A DNA stretch of 64,000 bases, taken from the NCBI GenBank assembly GCA_002407675.1, contig DHNW01000024.1:109457-173456 (forward strand), written 5' to 3'. The notes below the pieces were generated by a model. The model saw nothing but the letters and a program-made list of their open reading frames with translations, was not told where the DNA came from and searched no databases. This document shows, one piece after another, positions 35,548 to 44,757 of the stretch; the first letter of the stretch is position 1; every line of letters starts with the position of its first letter. The DNA comes from Ruminococcaceae bacterium UBA5406. Its GTDB lineage: Bacteria; Bacillota; Clostridia; Oscillospirales; Acutalibacteraceae. The translations under genes and the position numbers were made by a program.

Positions 35548-36577
35548 GGTTCGCCGGTGCAGGGGAATCCACCACGCCGTACATTTCACTGACAGGGAAC
35601 ACAATGGAAACAGCCGTGCCGGAACCTTCCAGCGATGCGGCGGAAATCCCGAGGCCCATCTTATCACAGAGTTTTTTGCACAGGTAAAGGCCCAAACCGG
35701 TGGAATGCGCGGTCTGGCGTCCGTTTTCGCCGGTAAATCCTTTCTCGAACACGCGCCCAAGGTCGCTTTGGGGAATACCGATTCCGTTGTCTTCCACCGT
35801 AAGCGCTGCGCTGTTCCCGTCCTGTGATCCGCAGAAGCAGAGCGTGGGGCGGGCGCGGCGGTATTTGACGGAATTGATGATAATCTGCCCTAGGATGAAA
35901 TCCATCCATTTGACGTCTGCCGAAACGGCAAGATCCAGCGATTCGGTTTCAATCTGGACACCGTTGGAAATCAGCAGGCCGGCGTTCTTCTTCAGGGCGG
36001 AGGAAACCAGATCCCGCAGGGTGCAGCGCCTGAGCACATAATCCTTTTCTACGCTTCCGCTCCGCGCGTAAAACAGCGCCTGCTCGACATAATTTTCTAT
36101 CCGGTAAAAGTCCTGCTGCAGGTCGCGGGAAAGTTTGCCGGGGTTATTTTCCAGAATGAGGCGGCATGCGGAAATCGGGGTCTTGATCTCGTGCACCCAC
36201 GATTCTACATACTCGCGGTAATCGGCGGTTTCGCGCCGGCACTTCCCGACTTCGTCGTTCATAGACTTCGCGGTGGAACGCAGTGCCTCACAGAGGATTT
36301 TCCCTTCCGGAAAATCCGGCTCCGGAAGCATTTCGGAAATCAGGTACTTTTTATCCAGCCGCTTTAGACTGGACAGCAGATCCCGGTAAAAAGACCGCCT
36401 TTTGAGGTACTCGACCGCCAGAGCGGCCGCCTCGCCAAAAAGGAACAGGGCAGACACATAGGCGGCGGCATAAGGACCCGCCTTCAGCGCCAGAAGCAGC
36501 ACGGCGGAAAAGGCCGAAACCAGCACCACTACGGCAATAGAAAGCCAGCGGCTCTTCAGAAAATCACGCAGACTCAT
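35534..36577 (-). CDS. BceS-type sensor histidine kinase
   Basis: A 347-residue intramembrane-sensing kinase with two helices (about 11-31 and 37-57) joined by a very short loop, typical of kinases that rely on a BceAB transporter to detect the drug. The phospho-acceptor His129 sits in WVHEIKTP, and the ATPase domain shows IIINSVKYRR, DNGIGIPQSD and GLGLYLCKKL. Its ATG overlaps the stop of the response-regulator gene by four bases. All motifs needed for activity are present, but its partner regulator is frameshifted in this sequence. Confidence 0.93.
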   Translation of the reverse strand: MSLRDFLKSRWLSIAVVVLVSAFSAVLLLALKAGPYAAAYVSALFLFGEAAALAVEYLKRRSFYRDLLSSLKRLDKKYLISEMLPEPDFPEGKILCEALRSTAKSMNDEVGKCRRETADYREYVESWVHEIKTPISACRLILENNPGKLSRDLQQDFYRIENYVEQALFYARSGSVEKDYVLRRCTLRDLVSSALKKNAGLLISNGVQIETESLDLAVSADVKWMDFILGQIIINSVKYRRARPTLCFCGSQDGNSAALTVEDNGIGIPQSDLGRVFEKGFTGENGRQTAHSTGLGLYLCKKLCDKMGLGISAASLEGSGTAVSIVFPVSEMYGVVDSPAPANLTKL

Positions 36578-37240
36578 ACAAGATACCCCCTTCCCCGCTT
36601 TGTAACCAAATAGTCTTTGAGGCCGATACTCTCCAGCTTCCGGCGAAGCCGGTTGACATTGACCGTAAGCGTATTGTCGTCTATGAATTCATCGGTCTGC
36701 CAGAGGGCGTTCATCAGCTCCTGCCGCGACAGGATCCGCCCGTGGCTGCTGATCAGCAGCGAGAGAATTTTCACCTCGTTTTTGGTAAGCTCCACCGTTC
36801 TGCCGCCGCTGCGCGCCGTACCGCTCCCGTAATCCAGCTCCAGCCCGCGGCAGGAAAGCACCTGCGGCGGAGAAGCCGGATACGCACGCTTGAGGACGGC
36901 TGAAATCCGCGCAAGGAGAATCTGCGTATTATAACGGTTTCGTGATGAAATCGTCTGCACCGAGGTTCATGCTCATCAGCTCGTCCGCGTCGGTATCACG
37001 GCTGGTGACGACGATCACCGGGATCTGCGACTTCCGCCGGATCTCCCGGCAGATGCAGTATCCGTCGGAAACCGGCAGGTTCAGATCCAACAGCACAAGC
37101 TGCGGCTTTACCCGCAGAATTACATCCGCCATATGGGAGTAATCGTCCGACGTACGGCATTCATACCCATATTTTTTCAGGACTTTTGATAGTTCCTCCC
37201 GGATTTCGGCGTCGTCCTCCACCAAAAAAACAACAGCCAT
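36574..37240 (-). pseudogene. BceR-type response regulator with frameshift
   Basis: Two overlapping frames together encode one OmpR-family regulator. The first gives the receiver domain (MAVVFLVEDDAEIREEL, phospho-Asp in LLDLNLPVSDG, Lys in GADDFITKP) and then stops at TAA near 36930. The second resumes with YNTQILLARISAVLKRAYP and contains the full winged-helix DNA-binding domain ending KRGRGYLV. Removing one T from CCGTTATAAT restores the expected KPYNTQ reading. GGGAGG precedes the ATG. It could be a true mutation, phase variation or an assembly error. As read, the receiver would be made without its DNA-binding domain. Confidence 0.85.
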
Positions 37241-37362
37241 TTTTCTGCCCTCCCGCCGCAGTGCCTCCGGGGACGTTTCTCCGCCGGAAGCGGTTTTTTT
37301 ACAAGTTTTTTGCAAGTATCGTGAACTTTCTGGAAACAATATCTGTAATTGGACCAATGACC

Positions 37363-37391
37363 TTGACATATCCATGATTCTATAATATAGT
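37363..37391 (+). promoter_or_regulatory. Promoter of the SGNH hydrolase gene
   Basis: TTGACA (37363-37368) and TATAGT (37386-37391) are spaced by 17 bases, 66 bases before the start codon. Confidence 0.7.
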
Positions 37392-37457
37392 TTTAAATAT
37401 CAGGTATAAGAGTATTGAAAAAAATCTGCCCGCTTTATTTGGAGGAGGCATAACTCC

Positions 37458-38156
37458 ATGGCCGGTTCCATCTGCATCTTTGGGGATTCCCTGACAAAAG
37501 GAGTCGTGTTTGACAGCGTCCTAAAAAAATACACGCTGCTGAAAAACTGCTTTGCCAATCTAATTAAAAACAGCGCAAATGTTGCGGTAAAAAACTATTC
37601 CAAATTCGGCAGCACCGTTTCCAAAGGGCTGGAAATGCTCTACCGTCATCAAGACGAACTGAAAAACTACGATTACATTGCGCTGGAATTCGGCGGCAAT
37701 GACTGCGACTACAACTGGGCGGAAGTTTCTGCCGCGCCGGACCAGCCGCACCAGCCGAAAACGCCGGTGAGCCTTTTCATTCAGAAATACACCGAGATGA
37801 TCAACGTTGTGCGGCGCGGCGGAAGCCAGCCGGTTTTGCTCTCGCTCCCGCCGATTGACGCTAAGCGGTATTTCGCGTGGATTTCCCGCGGACTGAATGC
37901 GGACAACATTCTCCGCTGGCTGGGCGACGTGGAACACATCTACCGCTGGCACGAGATGTATAACCTGGCCGTCTGCCGCCTTGCAAAAGACAGCGGCGTC
38001 CCCCTCATTGATATCAGCAGCGTATTTCTGGGAACCAAAGGGTACCAAAAACTCCTCTGCGAAGACGGAATTCACCCCAATGAAGAAGGGCACAAGCTGA
38101 TTTCCCGGACGATTGAAAGCACAATCCGGCAGTACCAGAACGCCTACGCTTCCTGA
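37458..38156 (+). CDS. SGNH/GDSL-family hydrolase
   Basis: A 232-residue esterase-like protein. Block I FGDSLTKG places the catalytic Ser at residue 11, block III FGGNDCD gives Gly80 and Asn81, and block V DGIHPNEEGH supplies the Asp-His pair near the C-terminus. The family hydrolyses acyl esters of lipids or carbohydrates; the substrate is unknown. There is no signal peptide, so it is probably cytoplasmic. GGAGGAGG lies upstream of the ATG. The gene is monocistronic, with its own promoter and terminator. Confidence 0.9.
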   Translation: MAGSICIFGDSLTKGVVFDSVLKKYTLLKNCFANLIKNSANVAVKNYSKFGSTVSKGLEMLYRHQDELKNYDYIALEFGGNDCDYNWAEVSAAPDQPHQPKTPVSLFIQKYTEMINVVRRGGSQPVLLSLPPIDAKRYFAWISRGLNADNILRWLGDVEHIYRWHEMYNLAVCRLAKDSGVPLIDISSVFLGTKGYQKLLCEDGIHPNEEGHKLISRTIESTIRQYQNAYAS

Positions 38157-38173
38157 AAACAGCACAGACCGGA

Positions 38174-38206
38174 ACGGCGGGCCGCGCGGCCCGCCGTCCT
38201 TTTATT
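38174..38206 (+). terminator. Terminator after the SGNH hydrolase gene
   Basis: A ten-bp stem ACGGCGGGCC/GGCCCGCCGT with a four-base loop is followed by CCTTTTATTTTTT. The T-run is only on the plus strand. Confidence 0.85.
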
Positions 38207-39617
38207 TTTTCCCCGCGATATCCCGCGCAACGACGACACCGGTCACCGACGCCTGCATCAGGCCCCGGGTAATGCCCGCCCCGTCGCCGATGGCGTAGAG
38301 ATTTTTGATCTGGGTTTCAAAATTCTTTTTAACGTCAATTTTGGAAGAATAGAACTTGACTTCCACGCCGTAAAGCAGCGTATTCTTGGAATACAGGCCC
38401 GGGGCAAGTTTATCAAATGCCCGCAGGGACTCCACAATACTGGTCAGGTGGCGGTGCGGAAGGACAAAGGAAAGGTCCCCCGGAACCGCCGTCTTGAGGG
38501 TCGGCACGGTGGTCGACTTTTTCAGGCGCGTCTCATCCGTCCGCCGCCCCAGCAGCAGATCCCCGAGACGCTGCACCATGATTCCGCCGCCGGTCAGCAT
38601 ATTGCCCAGCTGCGCGATATACCGGCCGTACTCGATCGGCTGATTGAACGGACGGGTAAACCGGGTGGAAACCAGCAAGGCAAAATTGGTGTTTTCAGTG
38701 CGGCGCTTTTCTTCGGCGTAGGAATGGCCGTTTACGACGGCAATCCCCCCGCCCGTTCCGGTATCGTAATGCTCTTCACTGACAATGCCGCCCGGGTTCA
38801 TGCAGAATGTGCGCACCCGGTTTTCAAAGGTATCCGAATAATAAACCAGCTTTGCCTCGTACAGATGCTTGGTAAGGGGATCCATCACCGCATTCGGAAC
38901 CTCGACACGGACGCCGATATCCACCTCGTTATTGTCGATCGAAAGGCCGTTTTCATGGGCTACACGGCTGAGCCACCCGGCGCCTCCCCGGCCCGGGGCC
39001 AGCACAACGACGGGAACCGAAACGGTTTCTTCCCCTTCCGGACCGGAAAGTTTCACGCCCGCAGCAGCGCCGTTCTCCGTAAAAATAGTTTTTGCGGTGG
39101 TCTTCTCGCGGAACTCAAAATTCGGGCGGGAAGACAGATACTCGTACATCGCTTTCAGCACCTGATAGGAATATTCGGTGCCCATGTGCCGGACCGGGCA
39201 GGGAATCAGCTGAATATTTTCTTTTTTCGCCTGGTAGGCGATTTTTTCCGCAAACTTGTCATTTTTGCCGTATACCTTGTTCGGCGCACCGAAATGCAGG
39301 TAAGTGCCGTCTACATAATGGATTAGTCCCCGGGCGGTTTCAACCGGCATATAATCGGTGATATTGCCGCCGACCTGTTCCGAGAGGGACAGTTTGCCGT
39401 CGGAAAAAGCTCCCGCGCCGGCCCAGCCGTTCATAATGCTGCATGTGGCACAGTGGGCGCACGCACCCGTTGTGCGCGCGGGGCAGGCCCGGCGCTCAAT
39501 GGCGCTGCCGGAATCCACTACCAGCACCCGCTTTTCAGGGGCGAGCTTATCCAACTCCAGCGCGGTAAAAATTCCTGCCGGTCCCGCACCGACAACTACG
39601 ATATCGTAATTTTTCAT
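38202..39617 (-). CDS. FAD-dependent dehydrogenase (COG2509-like)
   Basis: A 471-residue flavoprotein. It begins with an ADP-binding Rossmann motif VVVGAGPAGIFTALEL, followed by a cysteine-rich stretch ERRACPARTTGACAHCATC (residues about 41-59) that could bind a metal or cluster. The C-terminal FAD motif is LYAIGDGAGITRGLMQA. It resembles the large group of uncharacterised FAD-dependent dehydrogenases in anaerobes; the substrate is unknown. TTAGGAGA precedes the ATG. It is the last gene of a minus-strand run with a DUF188 and a HAD gene. Confidence 0.88.
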   Translation of the reverse strand: MKNYDIVVVGAGPAGIFTALELDKLAPEKRVLVVDSGSAIERRACPARTTGACAHCATCSIMNGWAGAGAFSDGKLSLSEQVGGNITDYMPVETARGLIHYVDGTYLHFGAPNKVYGKNDKFAEKIAYQAKKENIQLIPCPVRHMGTEYSYQVLKAMYEYLSSRPNFEFREKTTAKTIFTENGAAAGVKLSGPEGEETVSVPVVVLAPGRGGAGWLSRVAHENGLSIDNNEVDIGVRVEVPNAVMDPLTKHLYEAKLVYYSDTFENRVRTFCMNPGGIVSEEHYDTGTGGGIAVVNGHSYAEEKRRTENTNFALLVSTRFTRPFNQPIEYGRYIAQLGNMLTGGGIMVQRLGDLLLGRRTDETRLKKSTTVPTLKTAVPGDLSFVLPHRHLTSIVESLRAFDKLAPGLYSKNTLLYGVEVKFYSSKIDVKKNFETQIKNLYAIGDGAGITRGLMQASVTGVVVARDIAGKK

Positions 39618-39635
39618 ATCTGTCTCCTAATATCT

Positions 39636-40070
39636 TTAAGTCCCGGCAAGCAGGTCTTCCAGCGCCTGCCGGAACGCCTCGTCATCCTGTTTGGACCGTT
39701 TGCAGTTTTTGCCGGCCCGGCCGCCTGCGCGGCGGATTTTCTGGCCCAGTGCGCGCTCGAAGAGCAGGCGGTCCATATTTTTGTCGCTGTAAACCAGCCC
39801 GTTCTGGTTCAGGGCCTTTGCCCCCCTTGCCAGGGACATGGCCGCCACCCCGTAATCCTGCGTGACAACAACATCCCCCGGCTGGATCAGGTTTACCAGG
39901 CGGATATCTGCGCTGTCCCGCCCTTTGTCAACGGTGATCACCGTGCTGTAGCCGTCGTCCAGCACATGACTAGTATCTAAAAGCATGGTCACGGGAATCC
40001 CACGCCGCCGGGCAATTCCAACCAGGATTTCCTTAACCGGACAGGCGTCGGCATCCACAAGAATTTTCAT
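39636..40070 (-). CDS. YaiI/YqxD family protein (DUF188)
   Basis: A 144-residue protein of the UPF0178/DUF188 family. The N-terminal MKILVDADACPVKEI, the VVTQDYGVAAMSLARGA motif and LVYSDKNMDRLL are family hallmarks. The fold is PIN-like, so RNA or DNA cleavage has been suggested, but no activity is established. Its ATG overlaps the stop of the HAD gene by four bases. Confidence 0.93.
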   Translation of the reverse strand: MKILVDADACPVKEILVGIARRRGIPVTMLLDTSHVLDDGYSTVITVDKGRDSADIRLVNLIQPGDVVVTQDYGVAAMSLARGAKALNQNGLVYSDKNMDRLLFERALGQKIRRAGGRAGKNCKRSKQDDEAFRQALEDLLAGT

Positions 40071-40753
40071 GGGCAGACACCGGTTTTTCCGCCCGGCAGT
40101 TTTTCCAGCAGCGGGGCGACACCGTCCAGCGTTTCCACACAGGCAAACAGCTTTCCGCGGAGGGCTTCATCCGGCTGAACCCGGTCAGGCACCATAACCG
40201 TCTTCATCTCCGCGCGGATTGCAGCCGTGCAGCCGTTCGGGGAATCCTCCAGCACCATGCAGTTTTCCGGAAGCACGCCGGTTTTTTCCGCCGCCGTTAA
40301 ATAAATCTGCGGATCCGGCTTGCTTTTTTCAACCATATCGCCGCAGATGACTGTTTTAAAATAGGGAGAGAGCCCAGTTTTTTCAAAATACCGCATCACC
40401 CGTTTGCGGGAAGTGGACGAAGCAACGGCCATTGGATAACCGTTCTGCCTGAGATACTCCAAGAGCTTAAAAAGGCCGGGTTTAACCGGCACGCCGTGTT
40501 CCTCAATATACTGATCGGTCCGGCCGCGGAACCGCCGTATAAATTCCTCATAAGGGAACCGTTCCCCAAAATGCCGGCGGAAAACCGCATCGGAACTGCC
40601 GACGCGGATCCCCATAACATCCGGCATAATGGCTGAAACGCCCGGATAGCCCAATTCTCCGCCGATTTCGTCCCAGAGCTTTGCCGTCAGGTTTTCTGTG
40701 TCGAACATCAGCCCGTCCATATCAAAAATTACCGCTTGTATTATTCGATCCAA
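40067..40753 (-). CDS. HAD-family phosphatase, beta-phosphoglucomutase-like
   Basis: A 228-residue HAD hydrolase. Motif I VIFDMDGLMFDT has the nucleophile Asp, motif II is ASSTS, a Lys lies in EKSKPDPQIYL and motif IV is LEDSPNG. An alpha-helical cap of subtype IA lies between motifs I and II. The substrate could be a sugar phosphate. The TTG at 40753 is chosen as start because AAGGAT lies before it and a TTAACT-17-TATAAT promoter (40788-40816) would start transcription inside the longer frame. That longer frame begins at an ATG at 40831 overlapping the symporter stop and remains possible. Confidence 0.88.
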   Translation of the reverse strand: MDRIIQAVIFDMDGLMFDTENLTAKLWDEIGGELGYPGVSAIMPDVMGIRVGSSDAVFRRHFGERFPYEEFIRRFRGRTDQYIEEHGVPVKPGLFKLLEYLRQNGYPMAVASSTSRKRVMRYFEKTGLSPYFKTVICGDMVEKSKPDPQIYLTAAEKTGVLPENCMVLEDSPNGCTAAIRAEMKTVMVPDRVQPDEALRGKLFACVETLDGVAPLLEKLPGGKTGVCP

Positions 40754-40787
40754 CCCATCATATCCTTCCGCAGGGGCACTGATTTTT

Positions 40788-40816
40788 ATTATACCAGAAT
40801 CCCTGGGAAAAGTTAA
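40788..40816 (-). promoter_or_regulatory. Internal promoter for the HAD-DUF188-FAD operon
   Basis: On the minus strand TTAACT (40811-40816) and a perfect TATAAT (40788-40793) are spaced by 17 bases, immediately after the symporter gene. Confidence 0.7.
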
Positions 40817-40827
40817 GGGCGCATTTC

Positions 40828-42195
40828 TCATGCGAACTTCGCAATATATCCTCCAACGAATACAAACAGAATAATCAGGGGGAGAACAAATTTAACGTAG
40901 CCGCGCGCCCACCGGGGAAACTTAGCTCCCCGGCCGGCGTTGGCTTCCGCAAGGAACGAATCCCATCCCCAGCCGCAGCGCGACACGCAGAACATCACGT
41001 AGACCAGCGCACCCAGAGGCAGTAGGTTGTCGCTGACAAGGAAATCTTCCAGATCCAGCACGGTCGAACCGGCTCCAAACGGCTGGAAAAAGCTCCAGAT
41101 GTTATACCCGAAAACGACCGGCAGCGACAAGACGATCATTAAAACCACGTTGACGGCGGACGACTTTTTCCGGCTCCATCCCCAAAGGTCCATCCCAAAA
41201 GAACAGATGTTCTCAAAAACCGCAATGACCGTAGAGATGGCAGCAAAAGCCATAAACAGGAAAAACAGGGAACCCCACAGGCGCCCGCCCGCCATGTGGT
41301 TGAAAACATTGGGAAGGGTGATAAAAATGAGGCTGGGGCCGCTGTCCGGGCTGACGCCGAAAGCAAAGCAGGACGGAAAGATGATCAGCCCTGCCATAAC
41401 GGCCACCAGCGTATCCAGGGCGGTAATGCTTATGGACTCGCCCAGAAGCGAACGCTCTTTTCCGATATAGCTGCCGAAGATTGCCATGGAGCCGCACCCG
41501 ACGCTCAGGGTAAAAAATGCCTGCCCCATCGCCGCAAAAATAACCTCAAACGGCCCTGATGAGGCCATTTTTCCAAAGTTGGGCAGAAGATAAAACCGCA
41601 GGCCCTTCTGCGCGCCGGGAAGCGTGAAAACATGGATCACAAGAACGATCATGATAACGAACAGGCTGCTCATCATGACTTTAGTGATTTTTTCCACACC
41701 CTTCTGCAGGCCGAGGGAACAGATGCCGAACCCAAAAAGGACAGTGAAAATCATCCAGCCCGCCATCTCGCCCGGATTGGCGACCAGCCCGGAAAAAGCC
41801 TGGCTTACATCTTTGGCGGAAAAGCCCTCGAAACCGCCGGAAACCATACGGCTGAAATAATCGAACATCCAGCCCGCAATCACCGTGTAAAACATCATCA
41901 GAAGATAATTGCAGACCATGGCAAAATAACCGAACCAATGCCACTTTGTCCCTTCCGGCTCCAAAGCACGGAAAGAAGATGCCACACTTTTCCGGCTGGC
42001 GCGTCCGACGGAAAATTCCATCACCATAATCGGAAGGCCCAAAATCACCAGAAACACCAAATAAATCAGAACAAAGGCCGCCCCGCCGTATTTCCCGGTA
42101 ATGTACGGGAATCTCCACACATTCCCGAGGCCGACCGCGCAGCCCGCCGAAACCAGCAGAAAACCAAACCGGGAAGAAAACGTCTCCCTTTCCAT
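40828..42195 (-). CDS. Neurotransmitter:sodium symporter family transporter
   Basis: A 455-residue NSS/SLC6 protein with 11-12 helices. The TM1 signature GFLLVSAGCAVGLGNVWRFPY contains the unwound substrate and Na site, given here as two parts with a GNVWRFPY core, and KYGGAAFVLIYL follows in TM2. Bacterial relatives (LeuT, TnaT, MhsT) take up hydrophobic or aromatic amino acids with sodium. The substrate here is not defined. AGGAAAG precedes the ATG. It lies behind a terminator hairpin that RNA polymerase must pass, and the pyrophosphatase gene upstream may help maintain the sodium gradient. Confidence 0.94.
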   Translation of the reverse strand: MERETFSSRFGFLLVSAGCAVGLGNVWRFPYITGKYGGAAFVLIYLVFLVILGLPIMVMEFSVGRASRKSVASSFRALEPEGTKWHWFGYFAMVCNYLLMMFYTVIAGWMFDYFSRMVSGGFEGFSAKDVSQAFSGLVANPGEMAGWMIFTVLFGFGICSLGLQKGVEKITKVMMSSLFVIMIVLVIHVFTLPGAQKGLRFYLLPNFGKMASSGPFEVIFAAMGQAFFTLSVGCGSMAIFGSYIGKERSLLGESISITALDTLVAVMAGLIIFPSCFAFGVSPDSGPSLIFITLPNVFNHMAGGRLWGSLFFLFMAFAAISTVIAVFENICSFGMDLWGWSRKKSSAVNVVLMIVLSLPVVFGYNIWSFFQPFGAGSTVLDLEDFLVSDNLLPLGALVYVMFCVSRCGWGWDSFLAEANAGRGAKFPRWARGYVKFVLPLIILFVFVGGYIAKFA

Positions 42196-42221
42196 ATACT
42201 CTTTCCTCTCTTTGCGGGAAG

Positions 42222-42249
42222 AAAAAAAGGGCCGGAATTGCTCCGGCCC
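42222..42249 (-). terminator. Terminator/attenuator before the symporter gene
   Basis: On the minus strand an eight-bp stem GGGCCGGA/TCCGGCCC is followed by seven T residues, only 27 bases before the symporter start. It may end hppA transcripts, attenuate the symporter, or both. An outer pairing of TGCGGGA with TCCCGCA (42286-42292 with 42213-42219) encloses it. Confidence 0.85.
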
Positions 42250-42297
42250 CAGCCAAAAAACATAGCTGTTCTTGCATTTTGCACGTCCCGCAGCTTA

Positions 42298-42339
42298 CTA
42301 TAATTACGATAATTATAGCATGCTTTACCGCTATGTCAA
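42298..42339 (-). promoter_or_regulatory. Promoter with palindromic operator upstream of the symporter
   Basis: On the minus strand TTGACA (42334-42339) and TATAAT (42312-42317) are spaced by 16 bases. A perfect nine-bp inverted repeat CTATAATTA-N3-TAATTATAG (42298-42318) covers the -10 and start region, so a repressor could act here. The promoter lies just after the hppA stop. Confidence 0.7.
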
Positions 42340-42352
42340 GTTAAACCGCTGA

Positions 42353-44473
42353 TTACTTGAATATGGAACAGGACATAACCAAACCGGCAAAAACAATGGA
42401 AACCATAGACAGCAGTTTGATAAGGATGTTCAGCGACGGACCGGACGTATCTTTAAACGGATCGCCGACCGTATCGCCGACAACGGCGGCCTTGTGGGCG
42501 TCGCTGCCCTTTCCGCCGAGTCTGCCGCCTTCAATATATTTCTTTGCATTGTCCCACGCGCCGCCGGCGTTGGCCATCATCACAGCCATAACAAATCCCG
42601 TGACAAGCGCGCCCGCCAGCATGCCGACAACTCCGTTCACGCCGAGAATCAGCCCGACGATAATGGGGGAAGCGATGCCGAGGACGGCGGGGGCGACCAT
42701 TTCTTTCTGCGCCGAGCGCGTGCAGATATCTACACATTTGGCATAATCGGCTTCCGCCTTGCCTTCCATCAGACCGGTGATCTCATGGAACTGACGGCGG
42801 ACTTCGGCGACGATGCTCTGCGCAGCCCTGCCGACCGCGTTCATGGTGAACGAAGAGAACAGGAACGGCAGTGCGCCGCCGACAAACAGGCCGATTAATA
42901 CAATGGGGTTGGTGATGTTGACGTTGAGCTTAAAATTCGCATCCCGAACCTGAACCGCGTGCATATAGGAGGCGATCAGCGCCAGCGCCGTCAGCGCGGC
43001 GGAGCCAATGGCAAAGCCCTTGCCGGTTGCCGCCGTGGTGTTGCCGAGAGAATCCAGCGCGTCGGTGCGCTCACGCACTTCGTCGCCGAGGTCGGCCATT
43101 TCCGCAATGCCGCCGGCATTGTCCGCCACGGGGCCGTAAGCGTCCGTTGCGAGCGTGATGCCGAGCGTGGACAGCATGCCGACCGCAGAAAGGCCGATGC
43201 CGTAAAGTCCGCGGTTAAAATCAGCCGCGCCGCCGGAAACAAAATAGCTGGTCAGAATGGATGCGCCGACGATAATAACCGGGAAAAATGACGATTTCAT
43301 CCCGAGGGAAAGGCCCCCGATAATGACCGTGGCGGGGCCGCCGGACGAATCCGAGGCCAGATCCCGCGTGGGCTTATATGTATCCGAAGTAAAGTATTCC
43401 GTGACAACGCCGATCAGGATTCCGGCAATGAGCCCGGAAAGGATGGAGAAATAAAATCCGAGTTTATCGGGTCCAAGGCCGTAGTAAACCACCGGGAAAG
43501 AGATCACCGCAATCAGCGCGCCGCTGATCCAGATACCGCGGCGCAGCGCCATCAGCAGGTTCTTTTGGGTAGCCCCTTCTTTCGTCTTGACGAAAAACGA
43601 ACCGACCATGGAAGCGAGGATCCCAACCGCCGCCATGACCATGGGAATCGTGACTCCTTTGAACCCGAGGCCGGCGGCCGAAGCCAGCGCAGCCGTGGAA
43701 ATGATGGAACCGACATAGGATTCATAGAGGTCGGCGCCCATGCCGGCTACATCGCCCACATTGTCGCCCACGTTATCGGCAATCACGGCAGGGTTGCGGG
43801 GATCGTCCTCCGGGATGCCGGCTTCTACCTTGCCCACAAGATCTGCCCCAACGTCGGCGGCCTTGGTGTAAATGCCGCCGCCCACACGGGCGAACAGCGC
43901 CATGGAGGAAGCGCCCATGCCGAACGTCAGCATGGCGGACGTAATGGCCTCCACCTGAGCATCTTCAAGCGTCTGGCCCGCCGCAACCGCAAGATTCGCG
44001 GGGTTCGCATACCAGAATTTCAAGAAATAATACCAGAAGGAAAGATCCACAAGGCCCAGGCCGACAACCACAAAGCCCATGACCGCACCGGCTGAAAACG
44101 CCACGTGCAGGCCGGAATTCAAGCTGCTCCGTGCGGCGTTAGCTGTACGGTCGTTCGCATTTGTTGCGATTTTCATGCCGATGAAACCGGACAGGCCGGA
44201 GAAAAAGCCGCCGGTGAGAAATGCAAACGGGACAAAAATCGTCAGAAGATGGTTGAACGCCATAATCAGCAGAACCACAAACATAACGGCAAAGAAGATC
44301 GCCACGCCTGTGTACTGCCGTTTCAGGTAGGCATTGGCGCCCGCCCGCACCGCGCGGGAAATTTTTTTCATCCGTTCAGTGCCTTCATCCGCTTTTAACA
44401 CCCGACGGGCCAGGTACCATGCAAAAAGCAGGGCAACCACTGCGCCGATCGGAGCAAGGAGCGTTGCTTCCAA
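42353..44473 (-). CDS. hppA: Membrane pyrophosphatase, ion-pumping
   Basis: A 706-residue integral membrane pyrophosphatase with about 16 helices that couples PPi hydrolysis to H+ or Na+ export. The PPi-binding loop DVGADLVGKVEAGIPEDDP (207-225) and the Asp-rich DNVGDNVGDVAGMGADLYE are intact. The GNTTAATGKGFAIGSA segment has Ala where K+-independent enzymes carry Lys, so it is probably the K+-dependent subtype; whether it moves Na+ or H+ cannot be read. The C-terminal GGAWDNAKKYIE and GDTVGDPFKDTSGPS are present. A TTGAAA-17-TATAAT promoter lies upstream. Confidence 0.97.
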   Translation of the reverse strand: MEATLLAPIGAVVALLFAWYLARRVLKADEGTERMKKISRAVRAGANAYLKRQYTGVAIFFAVMFVVLLIMAFNHLLTIFVPFAFLTGGFFSGLSGFIGMKIATNANDRTANAARSSLNSGLHVAFSAGAVMGFVVVGLGLVDLSFWYYFLKFWYANPANLAVAAGQTLEDAQVEAITSAMLTFGMGASSMALFARVGGGIYTKAADVGADLVGKVEAGIPEDDPRNPAVIADNVGDNVGDVAGMGADLYESYVGSIISTAALASAAGLGFKGVTIPMVMAAVGILASMVGSFFVKTKEGATQKNLLMALRRGIWISGALIAVISFPVVYYGLGPDKLGFYFSILSGLIAGILIGVVTEYFTSDTYKPTRDLASDSSGGPATVIIGGLSLGMKSSFFPVIIVGASILTSYFVSGGAADFNRGLYGIGLSAVGMLSTLGITLATDAYGPVADNAGGIAEMADLGDEVRERTDALDSLGNTTAATGKGFAIGSAALTALALIASYMHAVQVRDANFKLNVNITNPIVLIGLFVGGALPFLFSSFTMNAVGRAAQSIVAEVRRQFHEITGLMEGKAEADYAKCVDICTRSAQKEMVAPAVLGIASPIIVGLILGVNGVVGMLAGALVTGFVMAVMMANAGGAWDNAKKYIEGGRLGGKGSDAHKAAVVGDTVGDPFKDTSGPSLNILIKLLSMVSIVFAGLVMSCSIFK

Positions 44474-44547
44474 AGAAAAAACCCCCTCTTTTTGTGCCGT
44501 CCGGTCAAGTCAGTCTTTTGGATTCGGGCGGCAACTGTGATGCCTTT

Positions 44548-44576
44548 ATTATAATATGTATAGAAAAATTTTTCAA
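44548..44576 (-). promoter_or_regulatory. Promoter of hppA
   Basis: On the minus strand TTGAAA (44571-44576) and TATAAT (44548-44553) are spaced by 17 bases, 75 bases before the start codon. Confidence 0.75.
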
Positions 44577-44668
44577 TTGTATTTTACAATTATGGAGTAT
44601 TTGACGAAAATATTGCATTTTTTTGTCGTAAAAATCCATGATTACCCATTTTGAAAATTAACAAAACA

Positions 44669-44697
44669 TTGACGGGCAGAAGCGCGGATGCTATACT
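44669..44697 (+). promoter_or_regulatory. Promoter of the FMN dehydrogenase gene
   Basis: TTGACG (44669-44674) and TATACT (44692-44697) are spaced by 17 bases, 61 bases before the start codon. Confidence 0.7.
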
Positions 44698-44757
44698 CAA
44701 AGCCACAGCGGCGGATGGTTTTTCCGCCGTATTCCAATATGGTATGGGGGAAATAAA

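Noticed and set aside
42066..42284. Leader peptide with Trp codon over the attenuator (MFFGWGRS reading)
   Set aside because: The frames starting at 42284, 42277 and 42263 have no short stop and run far into the symporter gene, and ribosome sites are poor. The motif arises from the hairpin and T-run.
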